Below are positions 12,655-24,264 of a stretch of 64,000 nucleotides of DNA, piece after piece. The notes below the pieces were generated by a model that saw only the letters and a list, made by a program, of their open reading frames with translations, did not search any database and was not told the origin of the DNA. How positions within the stretch are numbered: position 1 is the first letter of the stretch; every line of letters begins with the position of its first letter. Source of the DNA: Epiperipatus broadwayi (Eukaryota; Onychophora; Udeonychophora; Euonychophora; Peripatidae); NCBI GenBank assembly GCA_028023455.1, contig JAQFVV010000229.1, positions 1,300,501-1,364,500 of the forward strand. The letters run 5' to 3'. The position numbers and the translations under genes are program-made.

Positions 12655-13113
12655 ATTAAATAATGAAAAATATTTCTGTAGTGTAATTTTTAACTCTGCC
12701 ACTCTTATGCAAGATAGGGACTAGTTTCTATCCACTTTTAACACCTTGAGGGGGGAAATAATCATAAACATATGGCCGAAGACATGTGAAAGGAATCTGT
12801 AATCCCCAAGATGTACATTTCATGCTTAACCAGCACTCATCAGTTAATCCAGACCACAATCTCTTACATATATCATGATCATCATTCACATTGATAATGA
12901 TTTGTGTAAGAGATTGTGATCTGGACTAACAATGAGTACTGGTTCAGCATGAAATGTGTATCTTGGGGATTATAGATTCTTTTCACATGTCTTTGTTCAT
13001 ATGCTTATGTTTACATCTCTCTGCAAGATGTTAAAAGTGGATAGAAACCTGTGCCTACCTTGTGTGAGTGTGGTATAGTGAAAATTACACTACAGAAATA
13101 TTATTCATTTAAT
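12655..13113. mobile_element. Foldback (palindromic MITE-like) element A
   Basis: Two imperfect inverted arms of about 220 bases flank a short centre near 12885-12895. Outer matches include tttctgtagtgtaattttta and its complement. Inner matches include ccacaatctcttacat and its complement. No coding capacity. A fragment related to the right arm (gagtactggttcagcatgaaa) recurs at about 57900-57965, and a weaker one near 42018-42080, which suggests a dispersed family. Confidence 0.8.
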
Positions 13114-14136
13114 GCAACAACAATGTCACCTAATTTTCCAGAATCGGGAGAACTGTTCACATCATTTCAAGTAAAATTATTATTTTTAATAAAATTCAAT
13201 TCATGATGAGAACATTTAATAAAACAAAATTATTTTTTTAATATCTGTATGAAAAATGTGTATATTAATTTTATTTTAAAATATATTATATTTCAACATA
13301 TTTAAAAATATTATTTGTGATTTTAAAACGCTTTTATTCTACTGGCACTAAAATTTCTTCAAAATTCATCAGCCAGAAATATCCAACACTATATGTTTTT
13401 CATATAAAATGCTAAAAAAAGAGACAAAATTTGAGTGAAAACAATCATGAGTTTGGTCATGTGACTAAAACTTATAAATATATCTACCCAATAGTAATCT
13501 TTCTCTTTAATTACTAGCTATTTATAAGAGAACTGTATAAAACCTGAATTTAAATTAGTCATCTTGGCATTGAGAGCAACAATGATGAAAGAAGAGTAAA
13601 CTAAACAAGCATTTGTCCCATGTGACAAATGTATATCTAAACTCTCCAAAATAAATAAGAAAACATCAAAAGAGATTCATCATATTGAAATGTATGAAAA
13701 GAAAACTTAAAATTTTAATCGAAATAAGAAATTTTAAAACTATTCTGCGAATGCTACTTTTTATTTAAATTATATTATTCGCTTACCTGTTTTCTAAAAT
13801 CATCCGATATTATAATTAATACAGTTAATTTAAAGTTTTTTGTATAAACACCTGTATATTAAATCGTTAGTGTTAAACAAATTTTTAACTAATAAATTTT
13901 CTCTTCTTAAATATTTTTTAAATAAATGCTATAATTAATGAATGCCATCTACACCTAAACAAACAAAGAAAATAACAACAGGTGATGTTTTCAAAAAAAT
14001 GTTTTAGAACTCACCAGTAATGGATTTTAACCGAATGTATTTTGGAGAAAGGTTGTAATTGATTAATAGTAATTATTATTCCCTACAATATTATATTTCA
14101 CATGATCACCATTCTGTATGGTTACACAAGTTGTTG
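13114..14136. other. Intron, no feature seen
   Basis: AT-rich intronic DNA between two palindromic elements. Nothing supported. Confidence 0.55.
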
Positions 14137-14762
14137 ACACAGATGCAAAACTCTCCATATAGTAGCGTCACTCAGTGCAAGACATAGTAATCAATGGATG
14201 CAGAAAGATTTGTTTGTGCATAAAATCCCTATCTAGTGCCTACTCATCCAATATTCCCATACTAGTATCTAGATTGTGGCTTTCATCAGTGAGGAGCCTT
14301 GGATCTGAGAGTACTGGAACTAGATTTTAGAATCTAATGTAACTCTCCAGCAGCCATCTTTTATCAATTTAGCTACCTATAAAGCTTTGAGTCTAAAATG
14401 AAAACATATTATATTTTCAATTCAAGCTCATTTTCTTGTATAGTCATATAGATTTAAACTCAGTTCAGCAATTTGAATTGAAAATATTATTGTGCTGTCA
14501 TTTTGGACTCAAAGCTTTTTAATTAGCTAAAAAGGTAAATAAGTGGCTGCTGGAAGGTTGCATTGGATCCTAAGATCTAGATGCAGTGCTCTCAGATCTA
14601 AGATTCCTCATTGATGAAAACCACAAGCTAGAAAATAGTCTGGGATATTGGATGAGTAGGCACTAGATAGGGATTTTATACCTAAGCAAACTTTTCTGCA
14701 TCCATTGATTACTATGGCTTGCACTGAATTGTGCTACTGTATGGAGAGTTTTGCCTCTGTGT
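14137..14762. mobile_element. Palindromic MITE-like element B, copy 1
   Basis: About 626 bases with terminal inverted repeats (acacagatgcaaaactctcc against acacaggcaaaactctcc-like complement) and inverted homology over most of both halves, for example gtgcctactcatccaatatt and its complement. No open frame. Two further copies lie at 29178-29583 and 58112-58547. Non-autonomous DNA transposon is the best reading; the superfamily is not assignable, and no clear target duplication was seen. Confidence 0.82.
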
Positions 14763-16074
14763 AAATATTATATTTGATATTTTTCATATGTTTTATTGAT
14801 CTCAAGTTCAGTCTCAGCTGTTGTAATTATAAGATATTTGAAGCATATGTAAATGAGGGTATTCATATGTGGTTGAAAGTTGCTATAATAATTACTCCCC
14901 TGTTATCAATATAGGTACATTGAGGATCTTATAAAGAATATTTTGTATAATTGAGTTGTTTGTGGCACAAAGACTACTAAAGAAAACTCCTAACAACTCA
15001 CATTGTAGTCCTTATTTGTAAATGCTAATTAGATAAGCATTTTACATATTGTTATCTGTACCCAGAAAAATAAAAACAGCTGTATTTTTAGAAGCTTATA
15101 TTAAAGTAGGGTGAAATGTTTTCTTTTATCTTATGAAATAACCAAGTTTACATTAGCCAACTACCTAGAAGAAACCGTATTAGATTATTTTCATTAGAGA
15201 TCCTAATAAAATATTATTAATTATTAATAATACTTAAGTTTGCTTATCCATTACTGAACAACCTTCTCCAATAATTTATTTCGTCCCAAACACGTGAGGA
15301 AATACACCTGTACAGTTATTAATATAAAGGAAATCGAGATTAAGCTTCCCTAATTAAAACATCATTAGAAGTTATTGATAATTTATTTCTCTAATAGATA
15401 AATATGATTATATGATTTTTATTATCATTATTACGCGTCTATTTAAAGATACACTATTTTATTAATAATATTATTTGCGTCTATTGCTAATACTCTACCC
15501 AAGCTAAACATTAGTGTTTAGTTACTTAAGATAATGCAATGCAATGCCCTTTGTTATTTAGTCATATCAATAATAAAGAGTTATAAGGAAAGATTAATAT
15601 TTTAAACCCTGAGATAATTTAGACTTATGTGATATGAAAACTTAGATTGAATATGCTAGCCCAAGCACAAATCTTATTAGACTTCTTTAATCTTATTTAT
15701 AAATATAGTTATACTTTGAGTTTATCATAGCCCTGAGCTATCCTTATTATTTATTAATACACATTTATAGTGTTCTTAGATAGTTAAATATCCTGAGTAC
15801 ATTAAATAGTCTGTTAGAATGAATATCAGCTTAATAAAAGCTCAGCTAACATTGCTTGATCACCATTCAATGTAAATTCGTTTATTTCGTCCGTTACAAT
15901 ATATATATATGTTAATGTGTTATCTAAGTTTATATTGCTAATCTAAGGTAATTAGTGCGGTCAATAAATTTCACAACTCATGTTATAAAATAAAAATATA
16001 TAACTTGTTTAGTTTCAAAAAATAAATTAGTAGAAAAAAAAAATTATGTGCATATACTATCATCATAATTAGCA
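14763..16074. other. Intron, no feature seen
   Basis: AT-rich intronic DNA with short TA runs (near 15900). No recognised element. Confidence 0.55.
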
Positions 16075-16600
16075 CACATTATAAATCCACTGCATGTTGA
16101 AGCTTTCTTAAAGATTTTTTTTTATTATTATTCATAGACTCTCTTTTTCCACATTACTCCAGCAAATTTTCTTATTTCATCCATCTAGTATATTATCTCT
16201 TTCTAGGTCATTTGCAATCACTTGTAATCCAGTTTAAGACTTCAAACTATTCATCTATTATATCTTTTAACAATAAATCAGGATCCATTTGTATCTCTTA
16301 ATGTTTTCACTCCCGGTTTGTTCCAAATTTCACTGAGATATCTGAAGTCTCTGTATTGCTTTTCTGCTAAATATTACAAATCTCAGATCCATATATAAGA
16401 ATTGATAAAATATATATATATTTATTATTATCTTCATGTTTTAAATGCATAGGTATATGCTTTTTAATACTTAATTATATCTACCAAAAGCTAAGATCTA
16501 AATTTGTTTCTATGATTAATTTTATCTATATATTCTTCTGTATTAATATAATAATCTCATCAAGATATTTGCATTTAATTTCATTTATTTAATGATTGTT
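16075..16600 (-). mobile_element. Old 3' fragment of RTE-like LINE
   Basis: The top strand matches the 3' end of the antisense RTE-like element at 31060-31680: atccactgca, ttcttatttcatccatc, tctgaagtctctgtattgct and ctcagatccatat occur in the same order. Many substitutions and a TA/TTA insertion near 16410-16430 show it is an old 5'-truncated copy on the minus strand. Confidence 0.75.
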
Positions 16601-17114
16601 AATCTTTTCTTTTTTAGCATGAAAAACCGTTGCACATTACATTAGTATGTTTAGCATTTATCTTTAATCAGATATATATATATGCATGCGCGCGCATGCT
16701 TGTATATGTTCAATTTGTTTTTTTATTATTATTAATAATAATAAATGTACTGCATAATATAAATCTTCCAATAAAGACATATTTTTTGTTTATTAAATAT
16801 AAATTAGAAGACAATCTTTTTTTTTATTATATTATTAACGGGCTGAACTGCATCGCATGTGTCATTAACTAATCCAATTAACGTAGACTTAATAATATAA
16901 AGAATACGTAAACTACTGAATTTTAATCATGATTAATTAAATATATATTTAAATATGAAATACATAATTAAATAATGAAACAATAAAAATAAAGTTTTTT
17001 TTTATCTCAAATTGAATAATCTTCTAGTAAAATGTATTTTGTATTTAACGTTCGAAAAGTATTGTCACCTTGTAATATAATTGTGAAATATGCGTCTGCT
17101 TCAAAGCTCGGGAT

Positions 17115-17128
17115 TTTAAATATATATT
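17115..17128 (+). promoter_or_regulatory. Possible TATA-like box upstream of the dehydrogenase gene
   Basis: A TTTAAATATATATT stretch sits about 30-40 bases before the dehydrogenase ATG. The surrounding DNA is very AT-rich, so such a string is expected often by chance. The assignment rests on position only. Confidence 0.2.
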
Positions 17129-17155
17129 CAACTTTCCGAATGTATTTTTGTTAAA

Positions 17156-18235
17156 ATGACTTCAGTTATAAAATCTTTCAAAAGTTTTGTGGTTTTTTTC
17201 TTAATTATATTTACTTTATTTAAATACATATTGTATGGAACCTTTTTAATTAATGTTTGTCTTCTAATAGTAGCCGGATATACTGCTTTATTACTCAGTC
17301 GGTTTGTTTTCAACTTTTTTCCAAGACGAAAAATTTCTTCGATTGGAAACGCAATATTAATTACCAGTTGTGATACAAAAATTGGAATTCTTTTGGCTCA
17401 GCAACTAGATAAATTAGGTTTCAAAGTGTTCGCCGGTACCTTAAATCCTCAATCTACGGATTCTCATGCTTTAGCTTCTTCTTGCTCTAATAATTTAAGC
17501 ATCATTCCCTTAGATGTGACAGACAAGCAGCAAGTCGAATCTGCTTATGAATTCATTTGTGAAAATCTTAATAAGAAACAATTATGGGCGATTGTGAATA
17601 ACGCTACTTTAGCAACAGTGTCTGAATTTGAATGGTGTCCTTTTGAAATTTTCGAAAAGATGTTTGCTGTTAATACTATAGGCTCTGTGCGTGTGTGTAA
17701 AACCTTCCTTCCTATTCTCAGAGAATCTGAAGGACGCATTATTATTGTAGGCAGCCTTGCAGGACGCTATACATACCCAGGTTTTACTGCCTACTCTATG
17801 ACTAAACATGCCAATACATCTTTTGCTGATGGTTTAAGACGAGAAATGAAAAAATGGAAAATACAAGTATCTACAATTGAATCATGTTTATACAAAAGTT
17901 CCATTGCTGATGAAACTAGTTTAAAAGCCAACCTTCAAGAGATGTGGAATAATTTGCCAGAAGACATTCGAGAGATTTATGGAGATGAATATTTCTCAGC
18001 ATTTCTAGACAGTGTTTCCCATCAGTTAGTACAAGCTCGATCAGATGTGCAAGAAGTAGTTAGCTGTATAATTCATTCTATTATTTCCTGCAAACCTAAA
18101 ATTACTTATGTCCCAAATTTTGTGGTTCAACTACGAACTATTATTTTTGAATCATTGCCTACCTGGGCATTGGATGCTATCTTGTCTTTGAAAATTCCAA
18201 ATGTATTTTCAAAATCCAAATTAATTTTAAAATAA
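17156..18235 (+). CDS. Short-chain dehydrogenase/reductase, BDH1/RDH-like (SDR9C type), intronless
   Basis: An intact 359-codon single-exon gene nested on the same strand in the cyclase intron. Residues 11-53 form two adjacent hydrophobic segments followed by FFPRRK, suggesting a membrane anchor at the ER or mitochondrial membrane. The Rossmann fold follows. Asn173, Ser200, Tyr213 and Lys217 (YSMTK) form the complete catalytic tetrad. MWNNLPEDIREIYGDEYF resembles the segment after the catalytic region in 3-hydroxybutyrate dehydrogenase and its retinol/17-beta-hydroxysteroid dehydrogenase relatives. The cofactor glycine motif TGxxxGxG reads TSCDTKIG (70-77), NNAG reads NNAT (148-151), and the usual Pro-Gly after the beta strand reads Ser-Cys (243-244). 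Substrate cannot be assigned. The start is the first ATG of the open frame and is followed directly by the membrane segment. Lack of introns may reflect retroposition, but no poly-A tail or target duplication is evident. Confidence 0.85.
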   Translation: MTSVIKSFKSFVVFFLIIFTLFKYILYGTFLINVCLLIVAGYTALLLSRFVFNFFPRRKISSIGNAILITSCDTKIGILLAQQLDKLGFKVFAGTLNPQSTDSHALASSCSNNLSIIPLDVTDKQQVESAYEFICENLNKKQLWAIVNNATLATVSEFEWCPFEIFEKMFAVNTIGSVRVCKTFLPILRESEGRIIIVGSLAGRYTYPGFTAYSMTKHANTSFADGLRREMKKWKIQVSTIESCLYKSSIADETSLKANLQEMWNNLPEDIREIYGDEYFSAFLDSVSHQLVQARSDVQEVVSCIIHSIISCKPKITYVPNFVVQLRTIIFESLPTWALDAILSLKIPNVFSKSKLILK

Positions 18236-18236
18236 A
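18231..18236 (+). terminator. AATAAA overlapping the dehydrogenase stop codon
   Basis: AATAAA overlaps the TAA stop at 18233-18235. If used, the 3' UTR would be very short. Another AATAAA occurs at 18947-18952 and would give a 3' UTR of about 0.7 kb. Neither can be proven from sequence in such AT-rich DNA. Confidence 0.25.
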
Positions 18237-18239
18237 AAT

Positions 18240-20050
18240 ATTATACATTTAAATCGTTTATCTGTTTTTTTTAATATGTTTTACTCTATATTTCTGAAGA
18301 ATTCTTCTATTTTTTATATGAGAAAACTTGGACATGTTCCATCTCTAGAAAATAGTGTGTTATATTCCAATTTTATTTTTATAATCGTTGCATCTGATTA
18401 ATCCAGATTAATTCAGTTCCTTCATTATCTAACTAAGAGTAGTTAGATACTCGTAAAGTAATCACCATATGATGCTGTCCGTTTTAACTAGAAGCTGTCC
18501 TATAAAATCCTAAACCTGTTTGTAATTTGGAAAAAATTGTAAAGTTTATTTGATCTGAACTTGAACATCAGGTTTTGAATATGTCGAGCATATATGCTAA
18601 CATGTACATCATATTCTTCCTTACTTGTATATGGGTATATAAAGTTTAATCTTTCTGTCTAAAATATAACTGCAATCTTAATCTTCTATTGCTTGTGAAT
18701 GTAAGCTTTTTGCTTTAAAAAATGTACAATTTAATTAATTGAAATGGTTAGCTTATCGTGAAGTCATGATGAAATTCAAACTTTAACGATTCTTTTGTTC
18801 TAGAGTTCACCAACTTAGCACTGAATTAAATCACAGTTTATTTGTTTTATTTTTGTACGTATATTTATAAATGTTCTCTTTTATAATAGTCAGATTTTGT
18901 TAAACATCAACTGTATACTGCAGTCTAAAATATATTTATATACTGAAATAAACCAGGAATCGTTAAATGAATATTAAAGAACTTTAATCAAATAATAAAT
19001 ATTAGAAAACTTTAATCAAACGGATAAAATTTTATCATATGTTACCATTATTAATTGAATATATTTAAACTATCTGCTTATAGCTACCTAATTCCATTAT
19101 TGCCAGATTTCTTTTAGTCATATACAGATACTAATTTTTTCCTATCTTCGTTTAAATTTCAAGTTTTATTATTTTTTTATTATTATCTTGTATTATTTAA
19201 AATATTTTTTTTTAAGATTGTCTAATATTTTTTCAGATATCCCTATCAATTTCTTTGTATTTTTTAATCTTTTGTCTATTAATATTATTTCATTCATATC
19301 CACATCTTAAAACTCTCCAACTATTTTTTTTTTTAATCATCAAGTTTCTTCTCTATCTAAAACTCAACTCCAAACATAAATAAAAAATATTTAGAAATCT
19401 GAATACAGATAATTTGTATTAAGATAATCAAGTCAAAATTCTACCATCACGTTAAGTTACTTTTCCGTAATATTTTTAAATTTTAAAATAATGTAAGTGA
19501 AAACTTTAATTTTAATTCTATAGTTTCTATAGTTAACAGGATTTATGTTTGTAGAATAAAGGACTATTTCTATAATCTAAATGAATTGCTTAAATGTTTT
19601 TGGAAAAATTCCATACATTGTATCTTTTTAAAATTTATTTAACTGTTTATAATAATACCAGATTAATATAAAATATTAATATTTTGATTGGTATTTTTCT
19701 GCTATCCTCTTCATGTGTTAGTGGTCTGACCAATGGCAGTCGAAAATTAAAATTAACCAGTGGCATTTAGATTTATGATTACAGAATTTAAAGATGCTAT
19801 CTATGGAATGGACAAAATAAAATTCTCAAATATATATATAGTTTTTTATGAACTCTTCACATTGTTTTATTCAATTTTTTTATCTTATAGTTTTTAACTA
19901 CGTTGCAAGTTTCTTTAGAGCCATAAAATACAATTCATGGTATTTACATTATTTTTTTACACAAACATATAGTAATCTCATTTATATATTTTATCCAAAC
20001 ATATAGTAATCTCATTTTTATATATTGTGGTGATACTAGTTTATGTTTAT
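18240..20050. other. Intergenic/intronic DNA downstream of the dehydrogenase
   Basis: AT-rich; could include the dehydrogenase 3' UTR up to an AATAAA at 18947. A 34-base direct duplication (caaacatatagtaatctcat twice) lies at 19962-20025. No other feature recognised. Confidence 0.55.
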
Positions 20051-20474
20051 GTACATAGGATGGCCACCTGATGAGCCACCAGGCCATACGTAGAACTCTG
20101 TGTTAAAAGATAAGTTGAAATTGTTATTTTTCTATGGGATTAATCATCGGAAATCATTGATACAAAGATTGTTTATTTGTTATTCGAAAGTGAAAGAAAA
20201 TTGTGATTATGAAAAATAGATATAATTGTATTTGGAAAGATTGGAATTGTTAACGTTTAGAAACTGTTCGTTTGCCATTTTAAATATTTAAGTTAAGAAA
20301 AAATTAAATTATTAAATTATCAAAAAAAAAAAAAATTATCAAAAGTTAAGAAAAAATTATTTTGTTGAATGAGTGTTAATGTAAAGATATTTTATAACTA
20401 AGTTGTATGTAAGCTTAGTTGATTTTTTTAGTAAGTTTGCTATTAAAAAAAATTTTTTTTATTAATTTAAGAAA

Positions 20475-20780
20475 ATGAGCGATTTATTTGAGCAAAAAGA
20501 TAACGTTTTGGAGGCCTACGGTCAGAAAACTGGTGTTTATCGATTGATCGTTATTGAAAGAAAGTAAAGTTTGTATCCTTCTGTGAAAAGGGGTTTGAAG
20601 AGAATGATAAGAAGTATAAAGTAGGTAACTTGGAAAATAAGAAATATGGATTGCATTTGTATTCCACAATGCATATATAATGGTCAGAAAGAAATAAGGT
20701 GTGCTGTGGTAGAGTGTACTGTATGTGATGAAATTTTTCACTTGAAATGTTTAAATAAGACTAGGAAGGATGTAACAGAT
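20475..20780 (+). pseudogene. LINE ORF1 remnant: PHD-type zinc finger
   Basis: From ATG 20475 (MSDLFEQK) the frame is broken by two stops, then reads MDCICIPQC, IRCAVVEC and TVCDEIFHLKC at 20646-20750. The C-x-C, C-x-V-C-D and F-H-x-x-C spacing is that of a PHD finger. Proteins with a PHD finger followed by an esterase domain are known from CR1-type LINE ORF1. Confidence 0.62.
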
Positions 20781-20895
20781 TTATGATTATAGAGACAGTA
20801 TGTGAATGTGATAAAAGAGGTGAAAAGTAGTTTCTAAGTGTAGACGGTTTAAGGAGAAAGTCAGGAGAAATGAAGCAAATGTAATTGAGGGAGAT

Positions 20896-21150
20896 ATGAT
20901 AGAGTATGATTGTAGTGGAGTGACAGGAGATATTGGTGGAAAAATTAGTAGTGAAATGGAGATAGTTAGCCAAAAAATAAGTAAGATGGAGGAAGAGGTA
21001 AAGGATGGAAAATCAAAATTAAAATTGTTAGAGATGAAGTATGAGCAGATGAAGGAATTATTGAGTAGTAATGATAAGGAAGAAGTAGATAAAGAAGTCC
21101 AGAAGGTGGTAGAGAATGTTATGGATGAAAGCAGAGAAAGTAGACTATGA
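20896..21150 (+). pseudogene. LINE ORF1 remnant: coiled coil
   Basis: 84 codons rich in Glu and Lys with heptad-like spacing (ISSEMEIVSQKISKMEEEV). Such coiled coils mediate ORF1p self-association in LINEs. Its frame differs from the preceding zinc finger, so a frameshift lies between. Confidence 0.55.
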
Positions 21151-21640
21151 GACAGTATTGATAGGAGATTCATTAATTAGAGAATGCGGAGATATAATTA
21201 CAAGGAATAAAAACAGATATGTAAGAGTATGTTTGCCTGGAGCTAGAATTAGGGATATTACCAATAAAGTTAAGAAGCAAGGGAGTAGAGATATGTATTT
21301 TATGGTAGGGACTAATAATTTATCATAACCATCAGAGAGAGTAATAAATGAATACCTAGAATTTATTAGGAATTTGAGTGAGATTAAAGGAAGCATAGGA
21401 ATAGTTGGAATATTACCAAGATTTGACAAGTTATATATGTTAGATAAGGCATGTTCTATAAATGAGAGATTGAAAAAATTGTGTGAGAGATGTCATGTTT
21501 GTGGATGCATGGGATTTTTATATTGAAAAGAAGGAATTATATAGTAAAAAAGAATTGCAATTAGAAAAACAAGGAAGTAAAGTTTTATGGAATTTGATTT
21601 ATAAAATATATAGTTCGGGAAACTTATAAAGGGGATGGGG
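21146..21640 (+). pseudogene. LINE esterase-like (SGNH/GDS) domain remnant
   Basis: Reads TVLIGDSLIRECGDII, then LPGARIRDI and MYFMVGTNNLS before a stop at 21326. G-D-S near the start and G-T-N further on are block I and block III signatures of SGNH hydrolases. The tail (RFDKLYMLDKACSINERL) continues in the next stretch. Presence within a LINE is known for CR1 elements. Confidence 0.62.
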
Positions 21641-21831
21641 TTTTAAGTGGCAGTGTTATCAGAAAGAAGATTGAACAGAATGTAAGTAATGATGAAAGGG
21701 TAGCTGCTTTAGATATAAATGTAGATGTGGAGAGGTAATGGGTCTGAAAAATTGATGGTAATCAAGTTATTTATAAATGTAATGGAGAAGAAAGAGTCAA
21801 AATAATTTATAAAAAAGTAGTTAGGAAAAAA

Positions 21832-22560
21832 GAAATTATTAAAATAGGGTATTTAAATATGCAATATGGTAGGAGAACAGAAAAGTGGCTAGAATTAAAC
21901 AAAATAATTACAAATAAAGAGCTTGAAGTATTAGCAGTAGTATAAACACATCTAAGAGAAGAAAAAAACCTACTCTGGAAAACTTGGTATGGCAGGGTAT
22001 AAATAGAAAAAAAGGGGGGAATGGTATAGGAGTTATGTCAAAACAATATTTAAATACTGTTAAATGTCAAGAACATTTGTGGTTTGATATAAGGTTAGGA
22101 AGACAAAAATTGATGGTAACAATAGTGTATATAGCCACTGGAGATAGTCAAATTATAATGGAGTTGAACAATAACATATATGAATGCTTAATTAATGATA
22201 TATGGAGTTTCAAAGAAAAGTGAAGAGAATAATAGTTATAGGGAATATGAATGGGCATATTGAAAGAGTTTTTGTCAGAGAGTGAATTTGACTATTAGAA
22301 ATTTATCGAATATTTATGAGGGACAATACACATGGTCTAGAAATAATATATTTCACACAATAGATTGTGTATTAGTAGAGAAAGAGAAAATGAATAAAGT
22401 ACAGAATATTAAGGTGTTTGATAATGAAGAGGGAATATGTAATAGTGATCAAAACTTCTTTATAATAGAAATGGTTAATAATGTGATGAAAAAAGTAATA
22501 AAAGTAGAAATAATAATGAAAGATGTGGATGGAGAGTTAATGGTGAGAATAATTTAGAAG
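21832..22560 (+). pseudogene. LINE apurinic-type endonuclease remnant
   Basis: IIKIGYLNMQYGRRTEKWLE opens the domain and THLREEKNL gives the E-T-H-L-like block. After a frame change, NGIGVMSK, VTIVYIATG, then IVIGNMNGHI (for the D-F-N-G motif) and YTWSRNN, IDCVLV and SDQN (for the S-D-H motif) follow in order. Catalytic Asp and His positions are changed to Asn-Met-Asn and Gln, and stops separate the pieces, so it is inactive. Confidence 0.68.
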
Positions 22561-23289
22561 ACTATAAAATAAAAGTTGAAGAAAGCAGGAAGAGTTGGTT
22601 GGGGTTGAGTATAAGGACTGGTGTGATGAAATAGAAAAAGTGGCAAATAGGGTTTTAGTTGAGAATATTCAGAGGACTAAAAGTAATAGAAAAGTGAGAG
22701 TTAGTAAAAGTGTAAAAGAGAGGGAAAAGCATGCAGAGAATATAACTGTGCTATTAAGAACAAAGGAAGTAAAAAAAAGATGTTAATACTAAATGTAAAA
22801 GTACTTAGAAAAAAAGAAGTTGGCTAAAATAGATAATTATATAGAGAGAATGAAATTGAATACTAAACTGATGAAAGATATTAATAAAATTGGAAGAGAT
22901 GGGAGTAAAAAATTTTGAAAATACATTAAAAGAAGAAATCTAGAGGAGAGAGAATTAGTATTATTCGATCATGAGATAATAGAGTGTAGCTCTAGAGAAG
23001 AATTAGAGAAGTCTTCAACAAGTATGTAAATGATACAGAAACAATGTTAGATGTGAAGGACAAAGTGATAGCAAACATGAGAGCACATAGTAATGAGAAT
23101 ATACAATTTACAAAAAATAAACTGAATGAGACAAATTGAAAGAAGGAAAGGCAAGAGATTTGGGTGGTTGGGCAGCAAAGATGGTAATGAATTTAGAGCA
23201 AAAGGCAAAATTAAAACTATTATCTTAATAAGATGGAACAGAAGATAGATTTTCCAGATAGTTTGAGTAATACAAGAGTAAGGCTATTA

Positions 23290-24050
23290 TTTAAAAGGAA
23301 AGGTAAGGATCATAGAAAGTTAAACAATTATAGACCAATAGTGGTAGACAGTGGTAACATCAGTGCTATATAAAGTTTTCTCATATATCATGACTGGAAG
23401 GGTTGTAAAATGGATGGAAGAAAATAATATAGTGGGAGAATGCGAGGAGGTTTTTGATCAGATAGGCATATAGGAGGTAGTTTATTTGTAGTTACACAAC
23501 TTATGGATATGAGTAGGAATACAGGTAGACATCTTCATATGGTTTTTATAGATATAGAGAAGGCACATGATAGACTAAATAGAAATAGATTATGGGTAAG
23601 TTTAGTAAATTTGGGAAAGGATTGAGCTTTAGTGGATATTATTAAGAAATTATATGAAAATAATTACTATATGTATCAATTAGGGAATATAGAATCAGTT
23701 AAAGTTAAAAATAATGTGGGACTAAGACAAGGATGTCCTTTGTCACCTACTTTGTTTTTGTTGTATTTGGGGAAAATGGAGAGAACAATAAAAAGACTAG
23801 AAAGAGGGGCAGAAATACCATTAATAGGTGGCAAGGGAGTATATACATTGTTGGGTTTTTTATTTGTAGATGATGTTTTTTTGTGTGCAGAAAGAAGAGA
23901 AGATATGGAAGTTATGTTGTCAACATGCACAAAGGTGGGTAAAAAGATGGGGATTAAATTTAGTGAAGAAAAATTAAAAATAATGATGATTAATACTGGG
24001 AAAAGAGAAGACAAAGAATTTTTACTGGGGGATATAAAATGTGGTAAATA
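23290..24050 (+). pseudogene. LINE reverse transcriptase remnant
   Basis: Motifs in order: KLNNYRPIVV, FIDIEKAHDRLNR, then after a TGA, GLRQGCPLSPTLFLLYLG and the catalytic block FLFVDDVFLCAE, followed by KKMGIKFSEEKLKIMMIN. The FVDD box keeps both aspartates. A TAG at 24049 ends the longest piece. Family placement within the CR1/I group is inference. Confidence 0.8.
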
Positions 24051-24264
24051 GATATAACTATTTGAGAATCATTTTAAGTAATTAGAAAAATTGCTTGGAT
24101 GAATGGGAGAAAAGTTTGATAAATGAAGCAAGGAAAAGAAAGGGATTGATAAAGACATTAATAGTGTTCTTGTATAATAAATATGATGTAGCTAGAATTG
24201 TATAGAAGGGAGTGGCAGTATCAGGGTTAACATATGGTAATGATGCATATGTGTTAGTAAAGGG

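Noticed and set aside
17128-17809. Minus-strand frames at 17128, 17545 and 17609
   Set aside because: Overlap the intact dehydrogenase on the other strand and show no motif.
20062-20104. CTGATGA next to a GCC/GGC hairpin, considered as a hammerhead ribozyme
   Set aside because: No GAAA follows the hairpin and no closing stems could be drawn; it is probably only a hairpin near the LINE 5' end.
20484-21429. Minus-strand open frames opposite the LINE ORF1 region
   Set aside because: Shadows of the purine-rich plus-strand LINE; composition (Ser/Leu/Phe-rich) reflects the complement only.
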